22,296 nt of DNA from Actinomycetes bacterium (GTDB lineage: Bacteria; Actinomycetota; Acidimicrobiia; Acidimicrobiales; JAMCPL01): contig JAJZWK010000014.1 of NCBI GenBank assembly GCA_021846725.1, positions 1 through 22,296 on the forward strand. The letters are read 5' to 3'. Made by a program: the position numbers and the translations under genes. Positions within the stretch are counted from its first letter, which is position 1, and the number at the start of each line of letters is the position of its first letter. Under the pieces are notes generated by a model. The model made no database searches, was not told the origin of the DNA, and saw nothing but the letters and a program-made list of their open reading frames with translations. This document shows positions 13,756 to 21,953 of the stretch, piece by piece.

Positions 13756-14814
13756 ATGTCGTTAGATTCTCTCTACATGCGGGAGGCAGTCATGCAACTG
13801 CCACTACAGATAGAAACTGCATTAAGTAGTACAGCTCAGCACGATGTAAGCATATTAAGATCTTATTCATATTCAGGTATATCAAGTGTTGTCGTAGCAG
13901 GTATGGGTGGAAGCGGCATCATAGGAGATCTTCTCAGTGCTGCTGTTGCTGGTATTTGTCCTGTTCCAGTGTCGGTGTGTAAGTCATACAACTTGCCGGC
14001 GTATGTGGATGACCATACTTTTTTGGTTGCAGTATCGTTTTCGGGTAATACCGAGGAGACCATAGAGGTGATGAGAAGTGCCCATCGTAGAGGTGTGAAA
14101 ATGATGGCAATTTCCAGCGGAGGCACAATTGCAGAGATGGCTACTGATTGGGGGATACCGTGGTTCAATGTCGATAGCACCATACCTCAGCCCAGGGCTG
14201 CAATAGGAGCACTATTCGTTCCGCTCTATATAGCAATGGAGGTCGTCGGCCTGGTATCGAATGCGACGGACTCGCTCAAAGATGCTATCAGCCAGTTGAA
14301 ACGTCGGGTGGAGCAGGTAAATGAATCTGGTGGTATTGCCACAGTGGATTCAGCTGCTAAACTGGTTGCAGGGCGTATCCCGTTGATATGGGGGTCTGAT
14401 GGAATTGGAGCGGTAGCTGCTTCCAGATTACGTACCCAGATAAACGAGAACGCAAAATCCATAGCCATTAGTTCGACGGTGCCTGAATTATGCCACAACG
14501 AACTGGCAGGATGGGGACAGCTTGGTGACATCACCCGTCAACTGCTAGCTGTCGTGGTCATGAGGCATATTGATGAGAGTGAGGCTATAATAAAACGTTA
14601 CGATTTTCTTCGTGAAATAGTGTCGGAGTCTGTAGGCGGTATGATCGAATTGTATGCGGAAGGTGGTACCCTTATCGCGAGAATGTTTGATCTGATCTTT
14701 CTGGGAGACCTCATTTCGTTGGAAGTGGCGCGTATCGAGCAGATTGATCCAGGCCCTGTACCGGTTCTTGACAGAATGAAGAGATACTTGAAAGAGAGTA
14801 AGGAGTATAGATAA
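13756..14814 (+). CDS. Bifunctional phosphoglucose/phosphomannose isomerase (SIS family)
   Basis: A 352-residue double-SIS-domain sugar isomerase. GMGGSG (49-54) and SFSGNTEET (94-102) form the phosphate-binding part of the first SIS domain. PRAAIG (146-151), NENAK and PELCHNELAGW carry the catalytic Arg, Glu and His expected for the bifunctional PGI/PMI family. It should interconvert glucose-6-P, fructose-6-P and mannose-6-P, supplying ManB encoded just upstream. The ATG is six bases after the Trm112-like stop and has only a weak ribosome binding site, so coupling to the upstream gene is likely. Confidence 0.9.
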   Translation: MSLDSLYMREAVMQLPLQIETALSSTAQHDVSILRSYSYSGISSVVVAGMGGSGIIGDLLSAAVAGICPVPVSVCKSYNLPAYVDDHTFLVAVSFSGNTEETIEVMRSAHRRGVKMMAISSGGTIAEMATDWGIPWFNVDSTIPQPRAAIGALFVPLYIAMEVVGLVSNATDSLKDAISQLKRRVEQVNESGGIATVDSAAKLVAGRIPLIWGSDGIGAVAASRLRTQINENAKSIAISSTVPELCHNELAGWGQLGDITRQLLAVVVMRHIDESEAIIKRYDFLREIVSESVGGMIELYAEGGTLIARMFDLIFLGDLISLEVARIEQIDPGPVPVLDRMKRYLKESKEYR

Positions 14815-14816
14815 TA

Positions 14817-16181
14817 ATGGAATACGATATAAAAGACCCCGGCCTGGCAGAGTTGGGTAAGCAACGCATAGAATGGGCAGATGCGAACATGCCGGTACTT
14901 GCTTCAATACGTGAACGCTTTGTGGAGCAGCATCCGTTGGATGGTATGGTAATTGCTGCATGTCTGCATATTACTACGGAGACAGCCAATCTTCTTAGGA
15001 CACTTTCAGCCGGTGGTGCAAGGGTGGTGGCATGTGCATCCAATCCTCTTTCCACTCAAGATGACGTTGCCGCCTCCTTGGTACATGATTATGGTATCGA
15101 GGTGTTCGCCGTAAGAGGCGAAGGGGAAGAGAAGTACTATGCTCATATAGACGCATGCCTGGATGCCCATCCTACTATGACTATGGATGATGGATGTGAT
15201 CTGGTAACGAGACTTCATCGTGAAAGACCGAATCAGGCTGAAAATGTGATTGCAGGTACTGAAGAGACTACTACTGGCGTAATCAGGCTCAGGGCGATGG
15301 AAGCTGCTGGGGCGCTCAGATACCCAATCATTGCTGTCAATGATGCTTATACGAAGCACCTGTTTGATAATCGTTATGGAACAGGGCAATCTACTTTGGA
15401 TGGTATTATCCGTGCTACCAATGTTCTTTTGGCTGGGAAGAAGATAGTGGTTGCAGGCTATGGTAATTGCGGTAGGGGAGTTGCCAGTCGCTCCAGAGGC
15501 ATGGGTGCTCAGGTGATCGTCTGCGAGGTAGACCCCTTGCGTTCCTTGGAAGCAGTAATGGATGGTTTCAGGGTAGAGCCCATGGAAGTGGCAGCTCGAG
15601 AAGGCGATATTTTTATTACAGTTACTGGTGATCGTGATGTGTTGCGTTCTGAGCATTTTGCTCTTATGCAAGACGGGGCGATACTGGCCAATTCGGGGCA
15701 TTTCGATATCGAGATAGATCTGAAAGCTCTTGCCAAGATGGCTGACGGAAATAAACGTCAAGTACGTCCCGGTGTCGATGAGTTTCAGATTGACGATTCA
15801 CAGTCCAGCGACTTTGCCGGTAACGGTTCTGTCACGGTGGATAAGAGCACTCAGGGCGGTGGTAGCATTGTCATGAAGAATGGTGGCGCTCGTAAGGATG
15901 GCAAGAAAAGGATCTATGTTATCGCAGAAGGTAGGTTGGTCAACCTTGGTGCTGCCGAGGGGCATCCTGCGGCAGTCATGGATATGAGCTTTGCCAATCA
16001 AGCACTTTGCAGTGAGTGGGCAGTACAGTCCGCATCTGGGTTAGCGCGGAGTGTCCATAGAGTACCTGGGCACATCGATGAACAAGTTGCAAAATTGAAG
16101 CTCGAGTCGCTTGGTGTGCAGATAGATACGCTTACCGATGAGCAGATAGAGTATCTTAGGTCATGGGAGATAGGTACTTGA
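14817..16181 (+). CDS. ahcY: Adenosylhomocysteinase (S-adenosyl-L-homocysteine hydrolase), short Thermotoga/archaeal-like type
   Basis: AhcY cleaves S-adenosylhomocysteine to adenosine and homocysteine, clearing the inhibitor left by methyltransferases. Seen: NPLSTQDDVAA, EETTTGV, catalytic Lys/Asp in NDAYTKHLFDNRYGTGQS, the NAD-binding VVAGYGNCGRG, GHFDIEID and AEGRLVNLGAAEGHP. The protein lacks the about 40-residue substrate-domain insert and the C-terminal KPDHYRY-like tail of the mycobacterial and eukaryotic enzyme and ends in YLRSWEIGT, as in the Thermotoga/archaeal type. A Gly/Ser/Lys-rich insert of about 36 residues (15792-15899) sits between VDEF and RIYVIAEGR. AAGGAG at 14800-14805 serves the ATG, two bases after the previous stop. 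Confidence 0.94.
   Translation: MEYDIKDPGLAELGKQRIEWADANMPVLASIRERFVEQHPLDGMVIAACLHITTETANLLRTLSAGGARVVACASNPLSTQDDVAASLVHDYGIEVFAVRGEGEEKYYAHIDACLDAHPTMTMDDGCDLVTRLHRERPNQAENVIAGTEETTTGVIRLRAMEAAGALRYPIIAVNDAYTKHLFDNRYGTGQSTLDGIIRATNVLLAGKKIVVAGYGNCGRGVASRSRGMGAQVIVCEVDPLRSLEAVMDGFRVEPMEVAAREGDIFITVTGDRDVLRSEHFALMQDGAILANSGHFDIEIDLKALAKMADGNKRQVRPGVDEFQIDDSQSSDFAGNGSVTVDKSTQGGGSIVMKNGGARKDGKKRIYVIAEGRLVNLGAAEGHPAAVMDMSFANQALCSEWAVQSASGLARSVHRVPGHIDEQVAKLKLESLGVQIDTLTDEQIEYLRSWEIGT
15792..15899 (+). other. Low-complexity insertion within ahcY
   Basis: This 108-bp in-frame segment encodes about 36 residues rich in Gly, Ser, Asp and Lys between the conserved VDEF and KKRIYVIAEGR blocks, where relatives have only a short turn. 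The flanking motifs are intact, so it is likely a surface loop near the cofactor domain. No strong DNA repeat remains inside it. Confidence 0.65.
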
Positions 16182-16209
16182 GATTCCTGATATTCGTGGG
16201 GCATCGCAC

Positions 16210-19047
16210 TTGAATATCCTGGATAGGGTTCTTCGAGCAGGCGAGGGCAAGAAGGTCAAGCGTTTGGCGGAGCTTGTCGGCTATGTAAACGCTATCGAAC
16301 CGGAGGTCGAAGCACTGTCAGACGAGGAGCTGGCAGCTAAGAGTACGGAGTTCCGAGAACGCTTGGCAAATGGGAGTTCACTTGATGAGATACTCATTGA
16401 TGCTTATGCGGTAGTGCGTGAGGCGGCTTGGCGCGTTCTGGGACAGCGACATTTCGATGTGCAGGTAATGGGTGGTATAGCTCTTCATTTTGGATGGATT
16501 GCAGAAATGAAGACAGGAGAGGGAAAGACGCTTGCTTCTACTTTACCTGCATATCTCAACGGATTGGCCGGCAGGGGAGTGCATGTGGTAACCGTAAATG
16601 ATTATCTATCCAAGCGTGACTCTGAATGGATGGGGAGACTCTACAATTTCCTTGGTCTGACAGTAGGTAGAGTATCTCCGGATGTGGAAGATTTCAGTTC
16701 CAAGAAATTAGCGTATGACTGTGATATCACCTATGGAACCAACACCGAGTTTGGCTTTGATTATCTCAGGGATAATATGGCTAGATCTCGAGACGCAATG
16801 GTTCAACGTGGATTTGCCTATGCAATAGTGGACGAGGTCGACTCCATCCTGATAGATGAGGCCAGGACTCCACTTATCATATCGGGACCATCTATGGAAT
16901 CAGCAAAGCTCTATTACCAGTTTGCTTCTATAGTGCGTACTCTCAAGCCGGATATAGATTACGAGGTCGACGAAGAGAAGCGCATAGTAGTACCGACCGA
17001 GTCAGGTATAGAAAAGGTCGAGAAACAACTTGGTCTGGACAACATGTATGATTCCTTGGCGGTCAATTATGTTCATCACCTTACTCAAGCGTTACGTGCC
17101 AAGGAACTCTACAAGCGAGATCGAGATTATTTGGTAGTGGATGGTGAAGTAAAGATAGTAGACGAGTTTACAGGCAGAGTTCTGGAGGGTCGGCGCTGGT
17201 CTGATGGTCTTCACCAAGCAGTAGAGGCGCAGGAGAGGGTGAGGATCAAAGAGGAAAACCATACATGGGCAACCGTTACACTGCAGAACTACTTTCGCAT
17301 GTACGATAAATTGTCGGGCATGACCGGTACTGCCTCTACTGAAGCTGCAGAGTTTGCAAATACTTACGGAATGCAGGTTGTCACCATACCCACCAATAAG
17401 CCAATGGTGAGAATTGATCATTCGGACGTAATCTACAAGACTGAAGATGCCAAGTTCAAGGCTATTGCAGATGATATTGCCGAACGCCACAGTAGAGGGC
17501 AGCCAGTCCTGGTAGGTACGGCATCGGTTGCCAAGTCCGAAAAACTTTCTAGGGTGCTGGAGCAGCGAGGTATTCCCCATCAGGTCCTCAACGCCAAGCA
17601 ACATGCCAGGGAAGCTGAGATAGTCGTTCAGGCAGGGCGTCTGGGGAGAGTCACAGTGGCAACCAATATGGCCGGTAGGGGTGTAGACATACTTCTCGGA
17701 GGTAACCCGGAGGGACTTGCATTACATGAATTGTCGGCAAGAGGTGGCGATGAAGCTAGTAGTGATGACTATGATGCTATTTTGAGTAAGTACAAGGATA
17801 TATGTGAGTCTGAGGCTGAAGAAGTACGCAAACTTGGTGGACTCTATGTACTTGGCAGCGAAAGGCATGAAAGTCGTCGCATTGATGATCAGCTACGTGG
17901 TCGATCCGGCAGGCAGGGAGATCCTGGGGAGAGTCGTTTCTTCTTGTCGCTAGAGGATGATATTATGCGTCTTTTTGCTACAGGAGCCATGCAGTGGGTG
18001 ATGGATAGGGCACTGCCTGAGGATGTTCCCATAGAGGCACGTATGGTCACCAAGGCAATAGAGAAGGCTCAGCATACAGTAGAACAACGTAATGCTGAGA
18101 TACGAAAAGATGTCCTTAAGTACGATGAGGTACTCAATGAGCAACGTAAGGTTATCTATGCTCGGCGACTGCAAGTCATAGACAATGAAGATCTCCAAGA
18201 ATTCACTGAAGAATTGATTGAAGAGACTATCTTGAGCATTGTGGAACGATACTGCCCTGGCAATTTTTCTGAGGAATGGGATCTGAACGGCCTTCTTGTG
18301 GATATAAGCCAGTATTATCCAACTGAGTTTCATGAGGACGATCTTGCTGAAGCCACCGACAGGACGCATCTGAGCGAGAGCCTTATTGCTGAGGCAATCA
18401 GGTATTACAAATCACGTGACGATTTATTTCCGGGAGGAGCCCAAGAGGCGAGAGATATCGAGAGGGAGATCATGCTTCAGATGATTGACCAGCATTGGAA
18501 GGACCACTTGATGGAGATGGATTACCTACGTGAAGGGATCAATCTTCGTGCTATGGGGCAACTGGATCCTCTCGTAGCCTGGCAGGCAGATGGATACGAT
18601 ATGTTTGGTAAGATGATCGACAGGATAAATGACGATTATCTCCGTTACGTATTGCATGTAGAGACCTTGGAGAGAGTAGACGAGGAGCCTGATCTTGCTC
18701 AGGTGAACTACCAGGCAGCAGATGACCCAGCTCAGGATTTTGAAAGCATTTCTCAGTCTCTGGTGCAGGCTATGAATTCGAATCTCGGAAATATGGAGGC
18801 TAGGAGTAGCTCATCACTGTCCTCGGGAACTGGACGCTCGGATCCGCAGTCAGCGAGAGCTGGTAGGGCTGAATTCAATGGCGATACGGACTCTGGCTAT
18901 GCTCCGGTACCCACCGATTTAGCAGGTAGAGCTAGGCCTGGTGGCCAGCCTGGACATCTGAACAGTGGCGTTGCCAAGATAGGTAGGAATGATCCATGCT
19001 GGTGCGGTAGCGGTAAAAAGTATAAATTCTGTCATGGCGCGACCTGA
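16210..19047 (+). CDS. secA: Preprotein translocase ATPase SecA
   Basis: SecA drives secretory proteins through SecYEG. The 945-residue protein has Walker A MKTGEGKT (100-107), the DEAD-like VDEVDSILIDEARTPLIISGP region, MTGTAST, ATNMAGRGVDI and LRGRSGRQGDPG, then a disordered Ser/Gly-rich C-terminal linker and the zinc-binding SEC-C tail with Cys930, Cys932, Cys941 and His942 (CWCGSGKKYKFCH). The start is a TTG at 16210; it gives the family N-terminus (NILDRVLRAGEGKKVKRL) and no better in-frame start exists. Only GGGG lies near as a ribosome binding site. The zinc tail implies SecB or ribosome/lipid contact and is typical of the housekeeping SecA1. It follows ahcY by 28 bp and overlaps prfB. 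Confidence 0.97.
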   Translation: MNILDRVLRAGEGKKVKRLAELVGYVNAIEPEVEALSDEELAAKSTEFRERLANGSSLDEILIDAYAVVREAAWRVLGQRHFDVQVMGGIALHFGWIAEMKTGEGKTLASTLPAYLNGLAGRGVHVVTVNDYLSKRDSEWMGRLYNFLGLTVGRVSPDVEDFSSKKLAYDCDITYGTNTEFGFDYLRDNMARSRDAMVQRGFAYAIVDEVDSILIDEARTPLIISGPSMESAKLYYQFASIVRTLKPDIDYEVDEEKRIVVPTESGIEKVEKQLGLDNMYDSLAVNYVHHLTQALRAKELYKRDRDYLVVDGEVKIVDEFTGRVLEGRRWSDGLHQAVEAQERVRIKEENHTWATVTLQNYFRMYDKLSGMTGTASTEAAEFANTYGMQVVTIPTNKPMVRIDHSDVIYKTEDAKFKAIADDIAERHSRGQPVLVGTASVAKSEKLSRVLEQRGIPHQVLNAKQHAREAEIVVQAGRLGRVTVATNMAGRGVDILLGGNPEGLALHELSARGGDEASSDDYDAILSKYKDICESEAEEVRKLGGLYVLGSERHESRRIDDQLRGRSGRQGDPGESRFFLSLEDDIMRLFATGAMQWVMDRALPEDVPIEARMVTKAIEKAQHTVEQRNAEIRKDVLKYDEVLNEQRKVIYARRLQVIDNEDLQEFTEELIEETILSIVERYCPGNFSEEWDLNGLLVDISQYYPTEFHEDDLAEATDRTHLSESLIAEAIRYYKSRDDLFPGGAQEARDIEREIMLQMIDQHWKDHLMEMDYLREGINLRAMGQLDPLVAWQADGYDMFGKMIDRINDDYLRYVLHVETLERVDEEPDLAQVNYQAADDPAQDFESISQSLVQAMNSNLGNMEARSSSSLSSGTGRSDPQSARAGRAEFNGDTDSGYAPVPTDLAGRARPGGQPGHLNSGVAKIGRNDPCWCGSGKKYKFCHGAT

Positions 19048-20149
19048 AAATCCAGTAGAGGCAGCCAGCATACTGGATAGCCTGTCGGTTCGCTTGGATG
19101 AGGCTGATGTATACATGGGATTGGATAAGCTGCAAACCAGGTATGCCGAATTGAACAATGAGGTCAGTGATGTGCATCTTTGGGACAACCAGGATCACGC
19201 CAAAGCCGTGACAAGTGAATTGGCAGCAATAGAGAACGATATAGGTCTGTTAAGAGATTTACGTTGCAGGCTGGAGGATGCGGAAGCATTGTTGGCTTTG
19301 ATCAGGGAGACGGGGGATGAAAATATGGACCCTGAACTGTTCGAGTTGCTTGATAGCATAGACAGTAAATTACGCGATCTGGAGATCAGGTCATTACTTT
19401 CAGGGGAATATGATTCTCAGGATGCTGTGGTGGAAGTGCATGCCGGTGCCGGTGGTACTGATGCCCAGGACTGGTGCGAAATGTTGATGAGGATGTATCT
19501 GCGATGGGCTGAGCGCCAGGGTTTTGATGCAGAAATAGACGAAATGGTAGAAGGTCAGGAGGCTGGTTTGCTGTCGGCAACCTTCATTGTGAAGGGTAGG
19601 TATGCTTACGGTATGCTCTCAGCGGAAAAGGGGGTACATCGCTTGGTGAGGATTTCACCGTTCGATTCCCAGCATCGCAGGCATACCAGTTTTGCATCTG
19701 TCAATGCAATCCCATTTATGGAAGACCTGCCGGAGGTAGAGATAGACGAGAAAGATCTGAGGGTAGATACTTACCGTTCAGCCGGTGCTGGTGGACAGCA
19801 TGTGAACAAGACTGATTCCGCTGTAAGACTTACTCACCTTCCTACCGGTCTTGTTGTGACATGCCAGAATCAGCGCAGTCAGCATCAGAACAAAGCTCGT
19901 GCTCTACAGATTCTCGCAGCGAGGTTGGCAGAGGTTTACCGGGAGGAGCACAGGAAGGAGTTGGATGAACTTGGCGGTCCGAAAGAGGAGGTAGCCTGGG
20001 GGAACCAGATTCGCTCTTATACTCTTGCTCCATTCCAGCTTGTAAAGGACCACAGGACTCAAGAGGAGACTGGTAATGTGGCAGCAGTGCTTGATGGTGA
20101 CATTTCGAACTTTATTGAGGCGGAGTTGAGGCGGAGGCGGTTGTCATAG
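19034..20149 (+). CDS. prfB: Peptide chain release factor 2
   Basis: RF2 ends translation at UAA and UGA. The stop-codon recognition tripeptide SPF (208-210), diagnostic of RF2 rather than RF1, and the catalytic GGQ (253-255, in GAGGQHVNKT) are both present; length 371 aa is normal. ATG at 19034 is preferred to the ATG at 18989 because the shorter protein fits family N-termini; it overlaps the secA stop by 14 bases, so translation is probably coupled. The frame is continuous, with no in-frame TGA near codon 25, so the programmed +1 frameshift that regulates RF2 in many bacteria is absent, as is usual in Actinobacteria. Many UGA stops in this window (hisH, hisA, secA and others) need this factor. 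Confidence 0.95.
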   Translation: MARPENPVEAASILDSLSVRLDEADVYMGLDKLQTRYAELNNEVSDVHLWDNQDHAKAVTSELAAIENDIGLLRDLRCRLEDAEALLALIRETGDENMDPELFELLDSIDSKLRDLEIRSLLSGEYDSQDAVVEVHAGAGGTDAQDWCEMLMRMYLRWAERQGFDAEIDEMVEGQEAGLLSATFIVKGRYAYGMLSAEKGVHRLVRISPFDSQHRRHTSFASVNAIPFMEDLPEVEIDEKDLRVDTYRSAGAGGQHVNKTDSAVRLTHLPTGLVVTCQNQRSQHQNKARALQILAARLAEVYREEHRKELDELGGPKEEVAWGNQIRSYTLAPFQLVKDHRTQEETGNVAAVLDGDISNFIEAELRRRRLS

Positions 20150-20204
20150 GGTAGATGATGCAGTGAAGATCATGTCTATCCGTGCATGGCAATGCAATTG
20201 ATGG

Positions 20205-20210
20205 TATGAT
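20205..20210 (+). promoter_or_regulatory. -10 box for ftsEX, likely leaderless
   Basis: TATGAT followed by AGCAAAGTA and the ATG of ftsE at 20220. No ribosome binding site is visible. A small inverted repeat TGCAT-GGCA-ATGCA (20183-20196) lies just upstream where the -35 would be. The box and start match that of the MBL gene closely. Confidence 0.5.
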
Positions 20211-20219
20211 AGCAAAGTA

Positions 20220-20966
20220 ATGATCACGCTTGAAAGTGTTACCAAGACTTACAAGACGGGAACAGTAGCCCTGAAGGACGTTTCTATGGACATCAGTAAG
20301 GGGGAGTTTGTTTTTCTTGTAGGTGCTTCGGGTGCCGGTAAGAGTACCCTGATGGCATTGATACTGCGTGAAGAGCTTCCTGATGACGGTCGTATATGGG
20401 TAGCAGGCAGGAATCTGGCCAATCTTCCCCGCTGGAGAGTACCGTATCTTCGTCGTAATATTGGTTGTGTATTCCAGGATTTCAGACTGTTGCCGACCAA
20501 GACCGTTTTTGAAAATGTTGCATTTGCCCTGCAGGTAATAGGTAGACCGCACCACCAGATAGAGAAACAGGTGCCCCAGGTGCTTGATCTGGTGGGTCTG
20601 GCCAGCAAGGCTAAGAACATGCCGGACGAGCTGTCAGGTGGGGAGCAGCAGAGAGTTGCCATAGCGCGTGCCTTTGTAAACAGGCCGTTGATTCTTATTG
20701 CCGATGAGCCGACAGGTAATCTGGATCCTTCTACCAGTAAGGACATTGTCCAGTTGCTCGACCGGATAAACAAATCCGGTACTACGGTCGTCGTAGCAAC
20801 ACACGATGCCAACATAGTAGATACTATGCGAAAGCGTGTAATCGAACTCGATAACGGTGAAGTTGTTCGTGATCAGAATAGAGGGGTGTATGATGTAGAT
20901 ATTGATGATTCCTCCGGTATGTCGGCCAGAGACTTGGTAGCTCACTCCAGAGGGAGAAGGGGTTAG
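20220..20966 (+). CDS. ftsE: Cell division ATP-binding protein FtsE
   Basis: FtsE is the cytoplasmic ATPase of the FtsEX complex, which activates peptidoglycan hydrolases at the division site. The 248-residue protein has Walker A GASGAGKST, the Q-loop CVFQDFRLL, the ABC signature LSGGEQQRVAIARA, Walker B LILIADEPTGNLD and the switch His in VATHD. VGASGAGKSTLM and FQDFRLLP are typical of FtsE rather than of other ABC proteins. After the ABC core it has an acidic then basic C-terminal tail of about 25 residues. ftsX follows after five bases. Confidence 0.96.
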   Translation: MITLESVTKTYKTGTVALKDVSMDISKGEFVFLVGASGAGKSTLMALILREELPDDGRIWVAGRNLANLPRWRVPYLRRNIGCVFQDFRLLPTKTVFENVAFALQVIGRPHHQIEKQVPQVLDLVGLASKAKNMPDELSGGEQQRVAIARAFVNRPLILIADEPTGNLDPSTSKDIVQLLDRINKSGTTVVVATHDANIVDTMRKRVIELDNGEVVRDQNRGVYDVDIDDSSGMSARDLVAHSRGRRG

Positions 20967-20971
20967 TTTCT

Positions 20972-21862
20972 TTGAGTCTTCCGGTGAGTTTTGCCACCAA
21001 AGAAGCAGGGAGTAATCTATGGCGTAACCGCCTGATGACAATTGCTGCAATTCTGACTGTAGCTATTTCGCTGTCACTGGTAGGTGCTGCCCTCTTCTTG
21101 CGCCAGGGGGTTTCCAACGCAACGACCGAATGGCGTCACGGTGTAAACGTCATTGTGTGGTTTCATCCGAGCTCTTCTCGTACCGAGCAGAGTGCTGTTG
21201 GTGATGAGTTGACTCAGCTCACTTATGTGAAGTCATGTACGTACAGAACTCAGACATACAACTATGACCAGGGGAAGAGATTCTTCCAGAGTCTGCTTGG
21301 TTCAGCGTCAGGAGCTATGACACCTGCCGATACCCCTGCATCGGATCAGTGTGTGTTGAAGGATCCCAACGAAGCTGCCGCCATATCTGCCAGGTTTACG
21401 AATATGCCGGGTGTGTTGAACGTCAGTTATCCGAGTAAGGCAATTCATAATATGGAAAACGTCACACATATTGCCCAGTTGTCGTTTTTGATCGTGGCGC
21501 TCATACTGCTTGTTTCTGCCCTGGCGCTGATTATCAATACTATCAGGCTTGCGATTTTCTCCCGGCGTAAGGAGGTGTCGGTTATGAAGTTGGTAGGTGC
21601 AACGAACTGGTTTATAAGAGTCCCATTCATGCTTGAAGGTTTGGTTCAGGGGCTTATTGGTGCGTTGGTTGCGATAATGGTCGTTTTAATTCTGAATTGG
21701 CAGCTGGATGCCGCCAGTGCTGGGAATACTCTCAGTACGTTGTACAAGATGAGGCTGGCAGGTGGGGAGTTGGCAGTTATTTTGGTTGCTATTCTTTTGA
21801 TTGGAATAGTGATTGGTGCACTTGGCTCTGCATTTGCTGTAAGGCGTTTCTTGGATACCTGA
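20972..21862 (+). CDS. ftsX: Cell division protein FtsX
   Basis: FtsX is the membrane partner of FtsE. The 296-residue protein shows the standard layout: short cytoplasmic start, TM1 (about 22-44), a large external loop (45-165), TM2 (about 168-192), TM3 (about 215-240) and TM4 (about 262-287). RLAIFSRRKEVSVMKLVGA is the conserved cytoplasmic coupling segment. Two Cys in the external loop (Cys89, Cys127) could form a disulfide. The start is TTG at 20972 with AGAAGGGG at about 20955-20962 in good position. smpB, which often follows, is not found; a glycosyltransferase gene follows instead. Confidence 0.94.
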   Translation: MSLPVSFATKEAGSNLWRNRLMTIAAILTVAISLSLVGAALFLRQGVSNATTEWRHGVNVIVWFHPSSSRTEQSAVGDELTQLTYVKSCTYRTQTYNYDQGKRFFQSLLGSASGAMTPADTPASDQCVLKDPNEAAAISARFTNMPGVLNVSYPSKAIHNMENVTHIAQLSFLIVALILLVSALALIINTIRLAIFSRRKEVSVMKLVGATNWFIRVPFMLEGLVQGLIGALVAIMVVLILNWQLDAASAGNTLSTLYKMRLAGGELAVILVAILLIGIVIGALGSAFAVRRFLDT

Positions 21863-21940
21863 CACCTAATACTTAGGCTGTTGGTGGAGTAGGGGGGGTG
21901 CTATTGGCGGAAATCCTGGTTTTGTAACCTTCTATTGAAC

Positions 21941-21946
21941 TATACT
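21941..21946 (+). promoter_or_regulatory. Possible -10 box for the mannosyltransferase gene
   Basis: TATACT lies seven bases before the GTG at 21954, with no ribosome binding site between. It matches the leaderless layout seen at other units in this window. No clear -35 is visible. Confidence 0.35.
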
Positions 21947-21953
21947 TGCTTCG

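Noticed and set aside
18989..19033. Upstream prfB start at 18989
   Set aside because: It adds 15 residues that are simply the secA zinc-tail bases in another frame and are not expected in RF2.
19034..19130. Programmed +1 frameshift in prfB
   Set aside because: The frame is open from the ATG through the whole gene; no in-frame TGA and no slippery CTT-TGA near codon 25.
21865..21877. Terminator after ftsX
   Set aside because: CCTAA-TAC-TTAGG is only a 5-bp hairpin with no T-run, too weak for an intrinsic terminator.
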